IMG/VR virus record: IMGVR_UViG_3300025141_000034
Span: 61,025-125,024 of that record
DNA length: 64,000 nt
DNA from: a virus
Direction: 5' to 3' (one strand)
Part shown: positions 8,830 through 18,141 of the stretch, piece by piece
How positions within the stretch are numbered: position 1 is the stretch's first letter
Layout of the letters: each line of letters begins with the position of its first letter
Program-made: the position numbers and the translations under genes
Notes under the pieces: generated by a model
What the model saw: the letters and a program-made list of their open reading frames with translations, nothing else
Database searches by the model: none
Told to the model about the DNA's origin: nothing

Positions 8830-10454
8830 TGGCATCTGCTAACAAGTCACGTCAGATTAAGGAGATCATTAAGTGTGGAAAAGATCCAGTCTACTTCTTT
8901 AATAAGTATACAAAGATTCAACATCCAGTTAGGGGACTAATACCCTTCGACACCTATGGGTTTCAGGATGACTGTGTTAGTGATTTTATTGATAATAGAT
9001 TTACAATAATCGTTAAGTCAAGACAGCTTGGTCTTTCAACCCTAACAGCTGCATATGCTACGTGGCTTTGTATTTTTCAAAAAGATAAAAATATCTTAGT
9101 CATTGCAACAAAGCTTAGCGTTGCACAAAACTTTATTAAAAAAGTTAAAACTATCTTAAGAAATCTTCCACCATGGCTTGTATTACCACAACTTGTTACC
9201 AACAATAAGCAACTTTTAGAATTTAGTCACGGATCATCAGTTAAGGCAATTCCAACATCTGAAGACGCAGGTCGCTCAGAAGCGCTATCACTGCTAATTG
9301 TAGACGAGGCAGCTTTTGTTAGAAATTTTGATGATCTGTGGATGGGGCTTTATCCAACAATCTCTACTGGTGGAAGAGTTGTCATTCTATCTACACCGAA
9401 CGGTGTTGGAGGACAATATCATGAGCTTTTTACAAATGCTGAGGCAGGATTAAATGAGTTCAAAGCAATTAGGCTTCCATGGGATGTTCACCCCGAGAGG
9501 GATAAAGAGTGGTTTGATAAAGAAACTAGAAACTTTTCTGCTAGAAAAGTTGCTCAGGAGTATCTTTGTGACTTTGCATCATCAGGAGAAACGTTTCTCA
9601 CTGATAATGATATAAAGTTTTTACAATCTCAGATCATGGGACCAGTTGATAGGGGTGGAAGAGATATGAATGTCTGGATCTGGAAATATCCCCTATCGGA
9701 TCACAGATACGTTTTATCTGCAGATGTTGCGAGGGGAGATTCTAAGGATTATTCAGCTTTTCATGTTATTGATGTTGACGAGGGAGAGGTAGTTGCCGAG
9801 TATAAGGGAAAGATACCCCCAGATGATTTTGCTGTTCTTATAAATGAATTTGGTCTCAAGTATAATAAGGCAGTGGTCTGTCCTGAAAATAATAGCTATG
9901 GATTTGCTACAATTATAAAATTAAAAGATTTAAACTATCCAACGCTATATTATAGAAGACGAAAGGCTGTTACAATTGGCGGCTATATTCCGCCAGGAGA
10001 TACATCTATAGCTGGATTTACTACCAGTGGAAAGACAAGGGGAATGATTCTAACAAAATTAGAAGAGGTGATTAGAAATAAGCAGATAAAGATCTATTCA
10101 TCAAGATTCTACGAAGAGATGAAAACATTTATCTGGAAGGGAAATAAGGCACAGGCAATGAGAGGTAATTACAATGATGATCTCGTCATAAGCCTTGCCA
10201 TCGGATTGTGGCTCTATGATTCAGCATCAGATCACAGTAGAAACTCAGCTGCACTTAACAAGGCTATGCTAGAGGCAATGTCTGTAAAGACAAATACATT
10301 TGATATGCCACGCGACGTTCCGTCTGCTGTCACTGACGGTCGACCATATAATCCTATAAGAACAGACTCAACCGGAGGAAATAATGGTCGATGGGAAGAC
10401 AAGTGGGGAGAAAAGAGTGCTATACCCCCTGAACTAGAATGGGTGTATAAGTAA
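8829..10454 (+). CDS. terL: Terminase large subunit (T4 gp17-like)
   Basis: The packaging motor ATPase and nuclease of 541 residues, somewhat shorter than T4 gp17. ATPase domain: FQDD adenine-binding region near residue 46, Walker A variant SRQLGLST (64-71), Walker B LLIVDEAA (D159, E160) and coupling motif LSTPNG (~196). Nuclease domain: SADVARGDSKDYSAF (~300) supplies the first catalytic Asp of the RNase H-like fold, CPENNSYG an acidic centre, and a later NDDL the third acidic position. It would dock on the portal encoded directly downstream and pump DNA into the prohead. The ATG overlaps the preceding stop. Confidence 0.95.
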   Translation: MASANKSRQIKEIIKCGKDPVYFFNKYTKIQHPVRGLIPFDTYGFQDDCVSDFIDNRFTIIVKSRQLGLSTLTAAYATWLCIFQKDKNILVIATKLSVAQNFIKKVKTILRNLPPWLVLPQLVTNNKQLLEFSHGSSVKAIPTSEDAGRSEALSLLIVDEAAFVRNFDDLWMGLYPTISTGGRVVILSTPNGVGGQYHELFTNAEAGLNEFKAIRLPWDVHPERDKEWFDKETRNFSARKVAQEYLCDFASSGETFLTDNDIKFLQSQIMGPVDRGGRDMNVWIWKYPLSDHRYVLSADVARGDSKDYSAFHVIDVDEGEVVAEYKGKIPPDDFAVLINEFGLKYNKAVVCPENNSYGFATIIKLKDLNYPTLYYRRRKAVTIGGYIPPGDTSIAGFTTSGKTRGMILTKLEEVIRNKQIKIYSSRFYEEMKTFIWKGNKAQAMRGNYNDDLVISLAIGLWLYDSASDHSRNSAALNKAMLEAMSVKTNTFDMPRDVPSAVTDGRPYNPIRTDSTGGNNGRWEDKWGEKSAIPPELEWVYK

Positions 10455-10499
10455 TTTATGTAGAGATGCCCATGCTGTATGGTAGATCTGGAGAGTTTT

Positions 10500-12632
10500 A
10501 TGGCTGAAAATAGACAACAAGGCCTCTTTAGAAGGCTAACAAGCCTTTTTAGAAGCGGACCCGTTGTAAAGAGAAGAATTAAATCAACAAAGGGTGATAG
10601 TCCGTCATCTGCATTTGACATATTTGGAAAGTCACAAAGTCACGTCTACAGCACAGCTATGAGCGCATATGGCACATATGATAGAATGGCTAGATATAGT
10701 GACTTCTCAGAGATGGAGTATACACCGGAGATAGCAAGCGCATTAGATATCTATGCAGAGGAATCTGCTGCAACTGATGAAAACGGGTATGTTCTTCACA
10801 TACACTCAGAGAATCAAAAAATTAAACAGCTTCTTGAAGATCTTTTCTTTGATACAATCAATGTTGAATTTAATCTAACATCTTGGGTTCGAAATCTATG
10901 CAAATACGGTGATTTTTTTCTTTTTAATGATGTGTCTCCAGAGCACGGTGTGATCAATGTCATTCCAATTCCAGTGAATGAGATAGAAAGAGAGGAGGGC
11001 TTTGATCCAGAAGATCCCATGGCTGTGAGATATCGGTGGGTCACTCAGGGAAACCAGGTATTAGAGAACTGGCAGGTGACACACTTTAGGCTTCTTGGAA
11101 ATGATGCATTTCTGCCATACGGCTCCTCTGTGCTTGAGTCTGCTAGAAGAATATGGCGTCAGCTTATTCTAGTTGAGGATGCGATGCTTGTCTATAGGGT
11201 CGTCAGGTCTCCCGAGAGAAGGGTATTTAAGATCGATGTTGGAAATGTACCGCCAGAGGATATCCCAAACTACATGGAACAGGTTCAAACAACGTTAAAG
11301 CGGGCACAGGTTGTTGATAAAAATACAGGAAGAGTTGATCTAAGATATAATCCTCTGTCTGTTGATGAGGATTACTATCTTCCAGTACGGGGATCTGAGT
11401 CTGGAACAGAAATTACTACACTTGCTGGCGGTACAAACGCTACAGCGATTGAAGACGTTCAGTACATTCAGAAGAAGTTATTCGCTGCGCTTAAGATTCC
11501 AAAAGCATATCTTGGATATGATGAAGGACTCGGAGCTAAGGCAACTTTGGCACAGGAGGATATTAGATTTTCACGTGCGATTAACAAGATCCAGAGAACT
11601 CTTATATCTGAATTAAATAAGGTTGCCATTATCCACCTATACTCATATGGATTTGATGGAGAGGATCTCCTAGATTTCAGCCTTCAGCTTTCTAATCCCT
11701 CTACAGTTGCCCAACAGCAGAAGTTGGAGCTATTTCGGTCTAGATTTGAGATTGCAAGTGGACCCCCTGAGGGTCTTGTTGATAGAAACTTTTTAAGAAA
11801 GACAATACTTGGACTAACAGATAAGCAGATAGAAGACATAGAAAGGGGCAAGATTCATGACAAGATTATAGATCTTCAAGTTGAAGAGACAAAGCTTCCA
11901 GTATCAGATGAAGAAGGCGGCGAAGAAGGCGGTGAGGAAGAAGGCGACGAAGACATGGGCGGCGAGGAAGAAGAAATGGCCGCTGATGATAGAAATACCC
12001 TAGGATTACCAGTCCTAACAGGTGATAAGTCAAAATACTCTAGATCTTTAGGCGAAATGGATGATTTTGATGATAATATAGTGACGTTTAAGCTAGATGA
12101 CGAGAAAGGTCCAATAAGAGCTCAAAATAAGATTAAGAAATATTCAAATTTAATTTCTGAGGATGATGAAAGAGCTGAAAGAGATGAGGAAGACGACGTA
12201 GACATAGATGTAGACATAGATGTAGATGTAGATGTAGACGATTATTCATCTAAAGAAAAAGAGAGAAGAAATCGACGCCGCAGGGTGAAAAATGCTGCAA
12301 CTGTAGCAGGTGACAGGGGTCTTTTTCCAAACTTAGCAAAGATGACTGGAATTGATAGAAAGAGAGGTTCAAATACAGGTGATCCGTATGGTACTCAATC
12401 TCTCGGTAGAGCTATGAAAAATCTTATAGATCCAAATCCGCTAAGAGAGGAAGATGAACAACTAACATCAGATGATGAGTCATTCTTTGAGAGCTTCTTT
12501 AGCAAAAAGATCACTCAGCAGGCCAAGATGACCTCAGATGTAAGATCAACATTGAAATCACTTGGGAATAGTATAAATATTGATAGCAGCAAGGTTCTTG
12601 TTGAATCACCAGACGAAGAAGAGACGGGTTGA
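10500..12632 (+). CDS. Portal protein (T4 gp20-like)
   Basis: The dodecameric head vertex protein and DNA gate. Residues ~50-460 match the gp20 core: YTPEIASALDIYAEES, DDFFxF-like segments, VYRVVRSPERRVFKIDVGN and GLGAKATLAQEDIRFSRAI. After ~residue 460 there is an unusual tail of about 240 residues: a Glu/Gly block (~470-500), a DV/ID run at 12195-12239 and basic patches. An upstream in-frame ATG at 10479 exists, but ATG 10500 is preferred because GGAGAG (10490-10495) sits 4 bases before it. Placement between terminase and prohead protease is as in T4, apart from one extra gene. Confidence 0.9.
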   Translation: MAENRQQGLFRRLTSLFRSGPVVKRRIKSTKGDSPSSAFDIFGKSQSHVYSTAMSAYGTYDRMARYSDFSEMEYTPEIASALDIYAEESAATDENGYVLHIHSENQKIKQLLEDLFFDTINVEFNLTSWVRNLCKYGDFFLFNDVSPEHGVINVIPIPVNEIEREEGFDPEDPMAVRYRWVTQGNQVLENWQVTHFRLLGNDAFLPYGSSVLESARRIWRQLILVEDAMLVYRVVRSPERRVFKIDVGNVPPEDIPNYMEQVQTTLKRAQVVDKNTGRVDLRYNPLSVDEDYYLPVRGSESGTEITTLAGGTNATAIEDVQYIQKKLFAALKIPKAYLGYDEGLGAKATLAQEDIRFSRAINKIQRTLISELNKVAIIHLYSYGFDGEDLLDFSLQLSNPSTVAQQQKLELFRSRFEIASGPPEGLVDRNFLRKTILGLTDKQIEDIERGKIHDKIIDLQVEETKLPVSDEEGGEEGGEEEGDEDMGGEEEEMAADDRNTLGLPVLTGDKSKYSRSLGEMDDFDDNIVTFKLDDEKGPIRAQNKIKKYSNLISEDDERAERDEEDDVDIDVDIDVDVDVDDYSSKEKERRNRRRRVKNAATVAGDRGLFPNLAKMTGIDRKRGSNTGDPYGTQSLGRAMKNLIDPNPLREEDEQLTSDDESFFESFFSKKITQQAKMTSDVRSTLKSLGNSINIDSSKVLVESPDEEETG
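12195..12239 (+). repeat. Asp/Val-Ile microrepeat in the portal C-terminal tail
   Basis: Repeats built from GATGTA, GACATA and GACGTA hexamers encode a strictly alternating Asp-Val/Asp-Ile run. A Glu/Gly-rich stretch lies about 290 bases upstream (11907-11976). Such runs are prone to replication slippage, and the length may vary between relatives. Confidence 0.8.
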
Positions 12633-12633
12633 T

Positions 12634-13476
12634 ATGAAAAATTCTCACAATAAAAAGAGAAATATTGGAATAATTTATGAATTACTTCTGCGTCATGTCT
12701 CCGATAGGCTTATTGAGGGAAGAAGCGAAGATGCACAGACTGGCCTTAATATCATTGAAAATTATTTTAATGAAAATACTGAAATTTATAAAGAGTTTAG
12801 ACTCTTTAACGCTCTTGTTAAGTCGACAGTTAGTGCGACATCTGTTGCTGCTGCAATATTAACTGAAGCGAAAGGTGCAGCCAGAAGATGTAATTTTGAA
12901 AAACTTGATAGAGAAAAATCACTTCTTATTAGAGAGATTAACCATGGTCTCAATGATAATGGTTTTTACTATAGAAGAATACCAGACTATACGACATACG
13001 CAACAATTCAAACACTTTTAAATGAATGGAGAAGGGGTGATAGATCTGATCTATCAAAGCTTGTTATCTATGAGTCAAAGGTTGTTGAGTGGCTATTAAA
13101 GGAAAAGAAAGAAGAATCTATTGATGATCACTATGATCCAAATGTTGACAATCTTGTTGTTAAAATCTTAACTGAAAAATTTAATAAAAAATATATTGAC
13201 AGGTTAAATGAAGAGCAAAAGGATATCATTAAATCGTACGTTTTTTCAATGAATTCAGATGGTGGTAGGTCAATTAAGTCGAAGCTAGCCCTAATAAAGG
13301 AAAATACAATTAATCAAATTGATGAGCTCAAAAGAACAGCTAACAGTCAGGTTATCTTAGAAAAGATAGATGAAGTTAGATGTAATATTCAGGGTATAGA
13401 TTTAGAAATAATCAGTGATTCAACTATTTCTAGATTTCTCTTGATGTCAAAGCTTAAAAGTGAATTAGTGGAGTGA
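12634..13476 (+). CDS. Conserved-type head-module protein between portal and protease
   Basis: About 280 residues, predominantly helical, with many Lys/Arg and Glu residues; no recognised domain. It begins MKNSHNKKRNIGIIYELLLRHV. I place the start at ATG 12634, one base after the portal stop; an in-frame upstream ATG at 12580 would overlap the portal by 53 bases. T4 has the prohead core genes 67 and 68 at this place, so a core or assembly role is reasonable by position only. Its stop overlaps the start of the protease gene, so the two are translationally coupled. Confidence 0.6.
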   Translation: MKNSHNKKRNIGIIYELLLRHVSDRLIEGRSEDAQTGLNIIENYFNENTEIYKEFRLFNALVKSTVSATSVAAAILTEAKGAARRCNFEKLDREKSLLIREINHGLNDNGFYYRRIPDYTTYATIQTLLNEWRRGDRSDLSKLVIYESKVVEWLLKEKKEESIDDHYDPNVDNLVVKILTEKFNKKYIDRLNEEQKDIIKSYVFSMNSDGGRSIKSKLALIKENTINQIDELKRTANSQVILEKIDEVRCNIQGIDLEIISDSTISRFLLMSKLKSELVE

Positions 13477-13478
13477 TG

Positions 13479-14093
13479 ATGGATAATAAGTTAAAATTAT
13501 TAACAGAGTGGATGCCCCTTAAATATGATGCAGAGATGATAGAAGAGAATATGAGAAGGGACGGAGGAAAAATTATTCTAAAAGGTGTTCTTCAAAAGGC
13601 AGATACACTTAATCAAAATGGAAGAATCTATCCAAAGTCAATCTTGGAAAGAGAAGTAAAAAACTATCAAAAATTTATTCGTGAAAACAGGGCATTAGGT
13701 GAGTGCGACCACCCAGATTCATCAGTAGTGGAGCTTAAGAATGCATCTCATATCGTTAGAGAGGCTCACATGGATGGTGATATCTGCTATGGTTCTGTTG
13801 AGCTACTTAATACGCCTAGCGGCCAAATTCTCCAAAGCCTTGTCAAGTCCGGTGTAACCCTTGGAATCTCGTCTAGGGGTGTTGGTACGACAAGAAGTCA
13901 GGGAGACACACAGCTAGTTCAAGATGATTTTCAGCTAATCTGTTTCGACATGGTCTCGGAGCCTTCAACTCCAGGTGCATTTATGATGAATGAGGGAAAA
14001 GAGATCAATGCTAGTGAATTAGATAAGACTTTTACTAAGAGTGACAGGGTTGATAGAATATTTAATGAAATACTATCATGGGGAGATGAGTAA
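13479..14093 (+). CDS. Prohead maturation protease (T4 gp21-like)
   Basis: The serine protease that trims scaffold, core and capsid proteins inside the prohead. Residues ~20-50 have GVLQKADTLNQNGRIYP, typical of this family. The catalytic His is in LGECDHP (H78) and the nucleophile in LGISSRG (S131/S132), followed by DMVSEPSTPGAF. The length (204 residues) matches T4 gp21 (212). T4 gp21 cuts after (L/I)xE, and candidate sites of this type occur in the neighbouring scaffold, capsid and small head proteins. Start: GTG 13473, ATG 13476 and ATG 13479 are in frame; GGAG at 13469-13472 favours 13479. Confidence 0.92.
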   Translation: MDNKLKLLTEWMPLKYDAEMIEENMRRDGGKIILKGVLQKADTLNQNGRIYPKSILEREVKNYQKFIRENRALGECDHPDSSVVELKNASHIVREAHMDGDICYGSVELLNTPSGQILQSLVKSGVTLGISSRGVGTTRSQGDTQLVQDDFQLICFDMVSEPSTPGAFMMNEGKEINASELDKTFTKSDRVDRIFNEILSWGDE

Positions 14094-14536
14094 TGGGTGA
14101 ATATTATCCAGAAAGAGGCGCTGGACCAAATTTCGTTCCAGCATATCAGGCTTCAGGTGTTCCTTTTGTGACTTCATCGCTTTCAAGTGATCTAACAACA
14201 ACACCTGTTCAGATAGATTTTCCATATGTGACTCGTTTCTTTGTTGTTAATAACATAGGATCTGTTCCAATAAGGGTTGGATTTACAGAAAACGGTGTTA
14301 ATGCAAAGGGATCTGGTAACTCTAGCAACTATTTTCTTCTCGAGGCGTCTGGATCAACTGGACGTCTTGAGCTAAGGTGCAAGTCTTTATTCATAAGAAC
14401 ATCAAATTCAACAGGCGGATATACACTTCTTGCTGGATTGACCGGTATCAGCTCAGGGCAATTTCCAGTTTTAACTGGAACTGTCTCAGGATCTGCTCCT
14501 GGTCCTGTAGATGAAAAATTCCAGGGTGTCGGATAA
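14093..14536 (+). CDS. Beta-rich head-module protein, possible decoration protein
   Basis: 147 residues, almost entirely beta strands and glycine/serine turns, with PYVTRFFVVNNIG, PIRVGFTENGV and ELRCKSLFIRTSN, suggesting a compact beta sandwich. It lies between the protease and core-type genes, with TAATG overlaps at both ends. There is no transmembrane segment or signal peptide. A capsid surface or vertex protein is a plausible reading; I do not recognise a named family. Confidence 0.55.
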   Translation: MGEYYPERGAGPNFVPAYQASGVPFVTSSLSSDLTTTPVQIDFPYVTRFFVVNNIGSVPIRVGFTENGVNAKGSGNSSNYFLLEASGSTGRLELRCKSLFIRTSNSTGGYTLLAGLTGISSGQFPVLTGTVSGSAPGPVDEKFQGVG

Positions 14537-15048
14537 TGGCAAAGCTTTCAAGAAATGACCTTAAAGGAATTGTTAAGGAGTGCTTGATTGAAATATTAAA
14601 TGAGGGAATTTCAGGAGATATGCCCGTAAGAAGGCCACAGATTTCAGAATCAAGATTGAAATCTAGAACTTCTCGAGCAAGTGTAGCAGCCTCTTCATCA
14701 ACACCGAGCAGATCTGTGCTTGATTCTATAACGTACGGAAATAAGAGAAAGAGTAAGGGTAAGCAGGTTGCAAATGAAAAATTTGATAGAAATGTAAGTA
14801 ATACTATTGAAAATCTTACAAGTGATCCCATCTTATCTTCAATATTTCAGGATACTGCAAGAACAACACTTCAAGAGCAGAAAGATGCAAGAGTTGCTGA
14901 TAGCGGAATGATGTCACATGAAGCTGCTGTTCTTACTCAAGGAGACTCAGCAGCAAGAGTTGCTTCACAATCAGATCCAATGGATATGTTTTCCGAATCG
15001 TCTGAAAAGTGGGCACAGCTTGCTTTTTCATCTCCTACTAGCAAGTAG
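14536..15048 (+). CDS. Putative prohead core protein with capsid-targeting-like N-terminus
   Basis: 170 residues, low-complexity and Ser/Arg/Ala rich in the middle. It begins MAKLSRNDLKGIVKECLIEILNEG, an amphipathic helix that ends in L-I-E and L-N-E, both possible gp21-type cleavage sites. The C-terminus ends SEKWAQLAFSSPTSK, resembling the ending RWAKLAGITE of the scaffold at 16651. The location between the protease and capsid genes fits a core protein. Function is inferred from position and the N-terminal motif. Confidence 0.6.
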   Translation: MAKLSRNDLKGIVKECLIEILNEGISGDMPVRRPQISESRLKSRTSRASVAASSSTPSRSVLDSITYGNKRKSKGKQVANEKFDRNVSNTIENLTSDPILSSIFQDTARTTLQEQKDARVADSGMMSHEAAVLTQGDSAARVASQSDPMDMFSESSEKWAQLAFSSPTSK

Positions 15049-15114
15049 ATTGAGTATTTTTAACTCGACATAATATGTATAGTTGTGATTCAATATCTCA
15101 ATAGGAGAGCTTAA

Positions 15115-15351
15115 ATGTCCAGATCTAAAAAACTTACTCCCAATCTTCTTAAGCAGCTTGTGCTAGAAGAGAAGCAGAAGATTGAGAAAGAGGCAAAAGA
15201 GGTTAAGGCCAAAGATATGGCTAATACCCTTGCAAATAAAGTTGATTATCTAAAGGTTCTTAAGATTCATGAAGCAAAGCTTGCTAGAAAGCTTAAGAAA
15301 GTTATGAGAGAAAGAGCAAAGATTAAAAAGTTAATTATGAAGGATCTCTAG
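15115..15351 (+). CDS. Small basic coiled-coil protein of the head module
   Basis: 78 residues, extremely Lys/Glu rich and nearly all helix (for example KIHEAKLARKLKKVMRERA). It has a good ribosome-binding site (AGGAGAG before ATG 15115). The N-terminus (LTPNLLKQLVLEE) again has a helix ending L-E-E. In size, charge and location it resembles the small prohead core proteins of T4 (gp67/gp68), but I cannot assign it by sequence. The spacer 15049-15114 contains AT-rich ATAATATGTATAG, a possible promoter. Confidence 0.6.
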   Translation: MSRSKKLTPNLLKQLVLEEKQKIEKEAKEVKAKDMANTLANKVDYLKVLKIHEAKLARKLKKVMRERAKIKKLIMKDL

Positions 15352-15352
15352 A

Positions 15353-15886
15353 ATGCCGACTCATAAGCAAGGAACTGTGGTATCCGTCGGACCAGTTGGA
15401 GACGGCGGCCTTGGAAGTAGAAAAGATTCTAATCTTAAGGCACTATTTCCTGGATCACCATTGTATGATGGAGGCTATGATGAGCAATCTGTTTTCAATA
15501 TCGGCATATCAGCATTTAATGGAAATGGAGGTAAGGGAGATAAGCCCACTGGAACAACAAACGGAGTTGTTAATGATAGCGGTCACACATTTGGAACATT
15601 TGATCTGAACTATGGATCTGCTCCTGCAATAACTGATGTAAAGACAGGCGGAGGAGGGCTTCCCTCATCTCCCTATACACCAAATCCAACATCTCCAGGG
15701 CCGGGCAGTGTTTTTGCAAATGATCAAGATGCGTTTACAGGAGAGATTCCTGATCCTGGTGTAGAGTTTGGATCTGGACTGGGCGGATTAGCTCTACCAT
15801 CTGAGACATCAAAGGGTATATCAGAACAGACGATCGGATCATACATATCTGGAAGATCTTACGAGGGATCTGACGGTAAGGTATAG
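15353..15886 (+). CDS. Gly/Pro/Ser-rich hypothetical protein
   Basis: 177 residues dominated by Gly, Ser, Pro and Asp with few helices; probably extended or disordered. Segments such as GSRKDSNLKALFPGSPLYDGGYDEQSVF are the only distinctive parts. It follows the basic coiled-coil gene by one base and precedes the Arg-rich protein by five. No family recognised. Codon usage looks like the surrounding head genes, so I accept it as a real gene of the head module. Confidence 0.55.
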   Translation: MPTHKQGTVVSVGPVGDGGLGSRKDSNLKALFPGSPLYDGGYDEQSVFNIGISAFNGNGGKGDKPTGTTNGVVNDSGHTFGTFDLNYGSAPAITDVKTGGGGLPSSPYTPNPTSPGPGSVFANDQDAFTGEIPDPGVEFGSGLGGLALPSETSKGISEQTIGSYISGRSYEGSDGKV

Positions 15887-15891
15887 AGTTG

Positions 15892-16578
15892 ATGCGACGC
15901 TATTGTCGAATCAGAAGGCTAATACGGTCCATTCTTAATGAAGGAGGATTGCCAGGCCCACCATCAACATCCTATGTTCCGTATGACAGTAGAAAGGGTC
16001 ATGGATATGGAACAATTGATCCAGAATTTGACATCACTTATAAGATGGGATCAATATATCCCTACACAGAACCGCCTGAAAGCGATGTTGATGAAGATTC
16101 TGATGATATCTCTGATATCTTTAGTGGAAATACGTCGTCTATTGATAAATTTGTCAGAATGATAAATAAGAATGTAATGAGAAATGATCCGTCTAGAAGG
16201 GCAGACCGAGCTTCATTTGTATCAAATCAGAGAATTAGTGTTCGTGAGACTAATATCCCTATGAGAAAGGGAGACAGTCTTCACGGAACAATGTCTCCAA
16301 TTCCCAAGAAGGCTCTGTATGGTAGCTTTGATGGTCCTGCCATTGGCGGATCATCTGCAAACGTTGCGTTTAATCCCGGTCCCCTTAAGCGAACAGGAAC
16401 ACAATACGGAACAAGTAGGGCACCACTATATCTAGGCTCAGAGCAAGATGATCCAGGTGATGACATTGCTGCATATACACTCGAGGATATACTTGAGCCA
16501 GATGTAAAAGCTGTCGTAAAACAGAGAAGAAGGGCTAGAAGAGAAACGAGAAGAAGGGCTAGAAGAGAAACACAGTGA
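15892..16578 (+). CDS. Arg-rich head-module protein, candidate internal DNA-binding protein
   Basis: About 228 residues. It starts MRRYCRIRRLIRSILNEGG, a basic helix ending L-N-E that fits the recurrent N-terminal tag. The middle is polar and probably disordered. The C-terminus carries a tandem RRRARRET duplication coded by two identical 24-base repeats. Strong basicity at both ends suggests nucleic-acid contact inside the head. The ATG at 15892 is preferred over the TTG at 15889. Role inferred from composition and position. Confidence 0.55.
   Translation: MRRYCRIRRLIRSILNEGGLPGPPSTSYVPYDSRKGHGYGTIDPEFDITYKMGSIYPYTEPPESDVDEDSDDISDIFSGNTSSIDKFVRMINKNVMRNDPSRRADRASFVSNQRISVRETNIPMRKGDSLHGTMSPIPKKALYGSFDGPAIGGSSANVAFNPGPLKRTGTQYGTSRAPLYLGSEQDDPGDDIAAYTLEDILEPDVKAVVKQRRRARRETRRRARRETQ
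16524..16571 (+). repeat. Two perfect 24-base tandem repeats
   Basis: Copies at 16524-16547 and 16548-16571 are identical and in frame, each encoding RRARRET plus one boundary Arg. They extend the Arg-rich tail of the protein at 15892. Perfect identity at DNA level suggests recent duplication or continuing slippage. Confidence 0.9.
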
Positions 16579-16650
16579 CTAATTAAAGTTAATAGTCAAT
16601 TGTAGTTTGCAACAGAGATGAATAATTAAGATTGTTGAAGGAAATAGGGA

Positions 16651-18141
16651 ATGTCTAAGACTCTTTATGATGAAGCGATTGCAGAAGCTAGACAGCTAAG
16701 AGAGCTAGCAGAAAAAAATGCCAAGCAAGCCATTGTTGAAGCTGTAACTCCAAAAATTAGAAAATTTATAGAAGATCAGCTTATTAGTGAGTCAAGAGAA
16801 GACTCTCTAGAGCTTAGTGATTCTGCACAAAATTTAATTTCTGAATCATCTAAAGATAAAGATGATGTAATTCTTGATGAGTCAGCTTTAAATACTTTGC
16901 TTAGGCTTACTGGGCCAGTAGATGAGATGGATGCACACATAAAACAAAGATTTTTTAATGCGTTCAGCGATTCAGCCAATCTAATAGGAAATCAAAGAAG
17001 AGAAAAACTTTTAGAGATAGCAAAAAAGCTTCAGAATGATTCTGGAACTTTATCCTCTGGTGGCATAGTTATAGACCAGGAATTAAATTCTATTCATATT
17101 AAGGAGAATTCTGATATGTCGAGAAATCGTGAGACACTTTACGAAGTTGATCTTAATGACATCGTTAGCAGTCTTTATGAGTCTACTGAACCTAGTCATG
17201 GAGACCTCTCTAGTGAAAGTAGCATTAGAGAGATGCTTCGTGAGCTTGAGGATGGGGAAGCAGGAGAGGCATATGACCCATTGCAAGAGTATGATCTCTT
17301 CTTTGAACAAGATGAGCCTGAATCTGAGGTCGAGGAAGAAGAGGTCGAGGAAGAGGCGCCTGAGGGTGAGCTTCCTCCAATGGACGAGCCTGAGGGCGGT
17401 GAGCTCCCACCAGATGTCGAGGAGCGCCTCGATGATCTTGAAGACGCTATCATGGCAGCACTTGCAGGCGGCGGCGGAGAAGCTCCAGAAGGCGCCGAGC
17501 CAGAAGATCTAGAAGGACTTGAGGATCTTGAGGGCGGTGAGGGAGAGGAGTCTCCTGAGGAGCTTGCTGAAGTTCTCGATGTTGATCTCAATATGCTTAA
17601 ATCAGAGATCCGTCGCATGAAGCGACTTTCAGAGACAGGACGCGATACAGATCCTGATGCAATGGAAGAAGAGATATATTATGAGGAAGGGGACGAAGAA
17701 CAGCCCCCAGTTAAAGAAGAAAATAGAAAACTGCGTAGAGCGATATTAAATCAGGGCCGAAGTAATCGTGCCATGCGCTCTAAGCTCGATGAATACAGAA
17801 GTGCCGTTGGATCACTTCGTGAGCAACTTACAGAGATGAATCTATTCAATGCGAAGCTACTTTATGTTAATAAGATGCTTCAGAATAGAGATGTTTCATC
17901 AGCGCAGCGTCGTTCCGTAATTGAGGCTCTCGATAGCGCGAGAAGCCTCCGCGAGGTTAAGCTCCTATATAAGAGCCTAACCGAGTCTATTGGAAATAGA
18001 AAGAGCGGAAGAACGCTGACTGAATCAGCTGTTCGAAGAAATCTTGGATCAGCATCCCGTACCACCACGCAGTCTTCATCAACCAATAGTCAGGTTGCTG
18101 AGGTCGGCAGGTGGGCCAAACTCGCGGGAATCACAGAGTAA
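16651..18141 (+). CDS. Prohead scaffold/core protein (T4 gp22-like)
   Basis: A 496-residue, very acidic, mostly helical protein immediately before the major capsid gene, the T4 gene 22 position. Residues ~220-310 are a Glu/Gly/Asp low-complexity stretch; ~350-450 is a coiled-coil segment (NLFNAKLLYVNKML), and the C-terminus is EVGRWAKLAGITE. Possible gp21-type cut sites include AIVE|A near residue 31. In T4 the scaffold forms the prohead core and is degraded to peptides on maturation. A long opposite-strand frame over the acidic stretch is a composition artefact. Start has GAAGGAAATAGGG upstream. Confidence 0.85.
   Translation: MSKTLYDEAIAEARQLRELAEKNAKQAIVEAVTPKIRKFIEDQLISESREDSLELSDSAQNLISESSKDKDDVILDESALNTLLRLTGPVDEMDAHIKQRFFNAFSDSANLIGNQRREKLLEIAKKLQNDSGTLSSGGIVIDQELNSIHIKENSDMSRNRETLYEVDLNDIVSSLYESTEPSHGDLSSESSIREMLRELEDGEAGEAYDPLQEYDLFFEQDEPESEVEEEEVEEEAPEGELPPMDEPEGGELPPDVEERLDDLEDAIMAALAGGGGEAPEGAEPEDLEGLEDLEGGEGEESPEELAEVLDVDLNMLKSEIRRMKRLSETGRDTDPDAMEEEIYYEEGDEEQPPVKEENRKLRRAILNQGRSNRAMRSKLDEYRSAVGSLREQLTEMNLFNAKLLYVNKMLQNRDVSSAQRRSVIEALDSARSLREVKLLYKSLTESIGNRKSGRTLTESAVRRNLGSASRTTTQSSSTNSQVAEVGRWAKLAGITE

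Noticed and set aside
16524-16571. CRISPR-like direct repeat
   Set aside because: Only two abutting copies, no spacers, in frame within a gene.
17196-17618. 140-codon minus-strand frame, Ser/Pro rich
   Set aside because: It mirrors the Glu/Gly-rich low-complexity stretch of the scaffold gene; composition is an artefact of the opposite strand and there is no ribosome-binding site.
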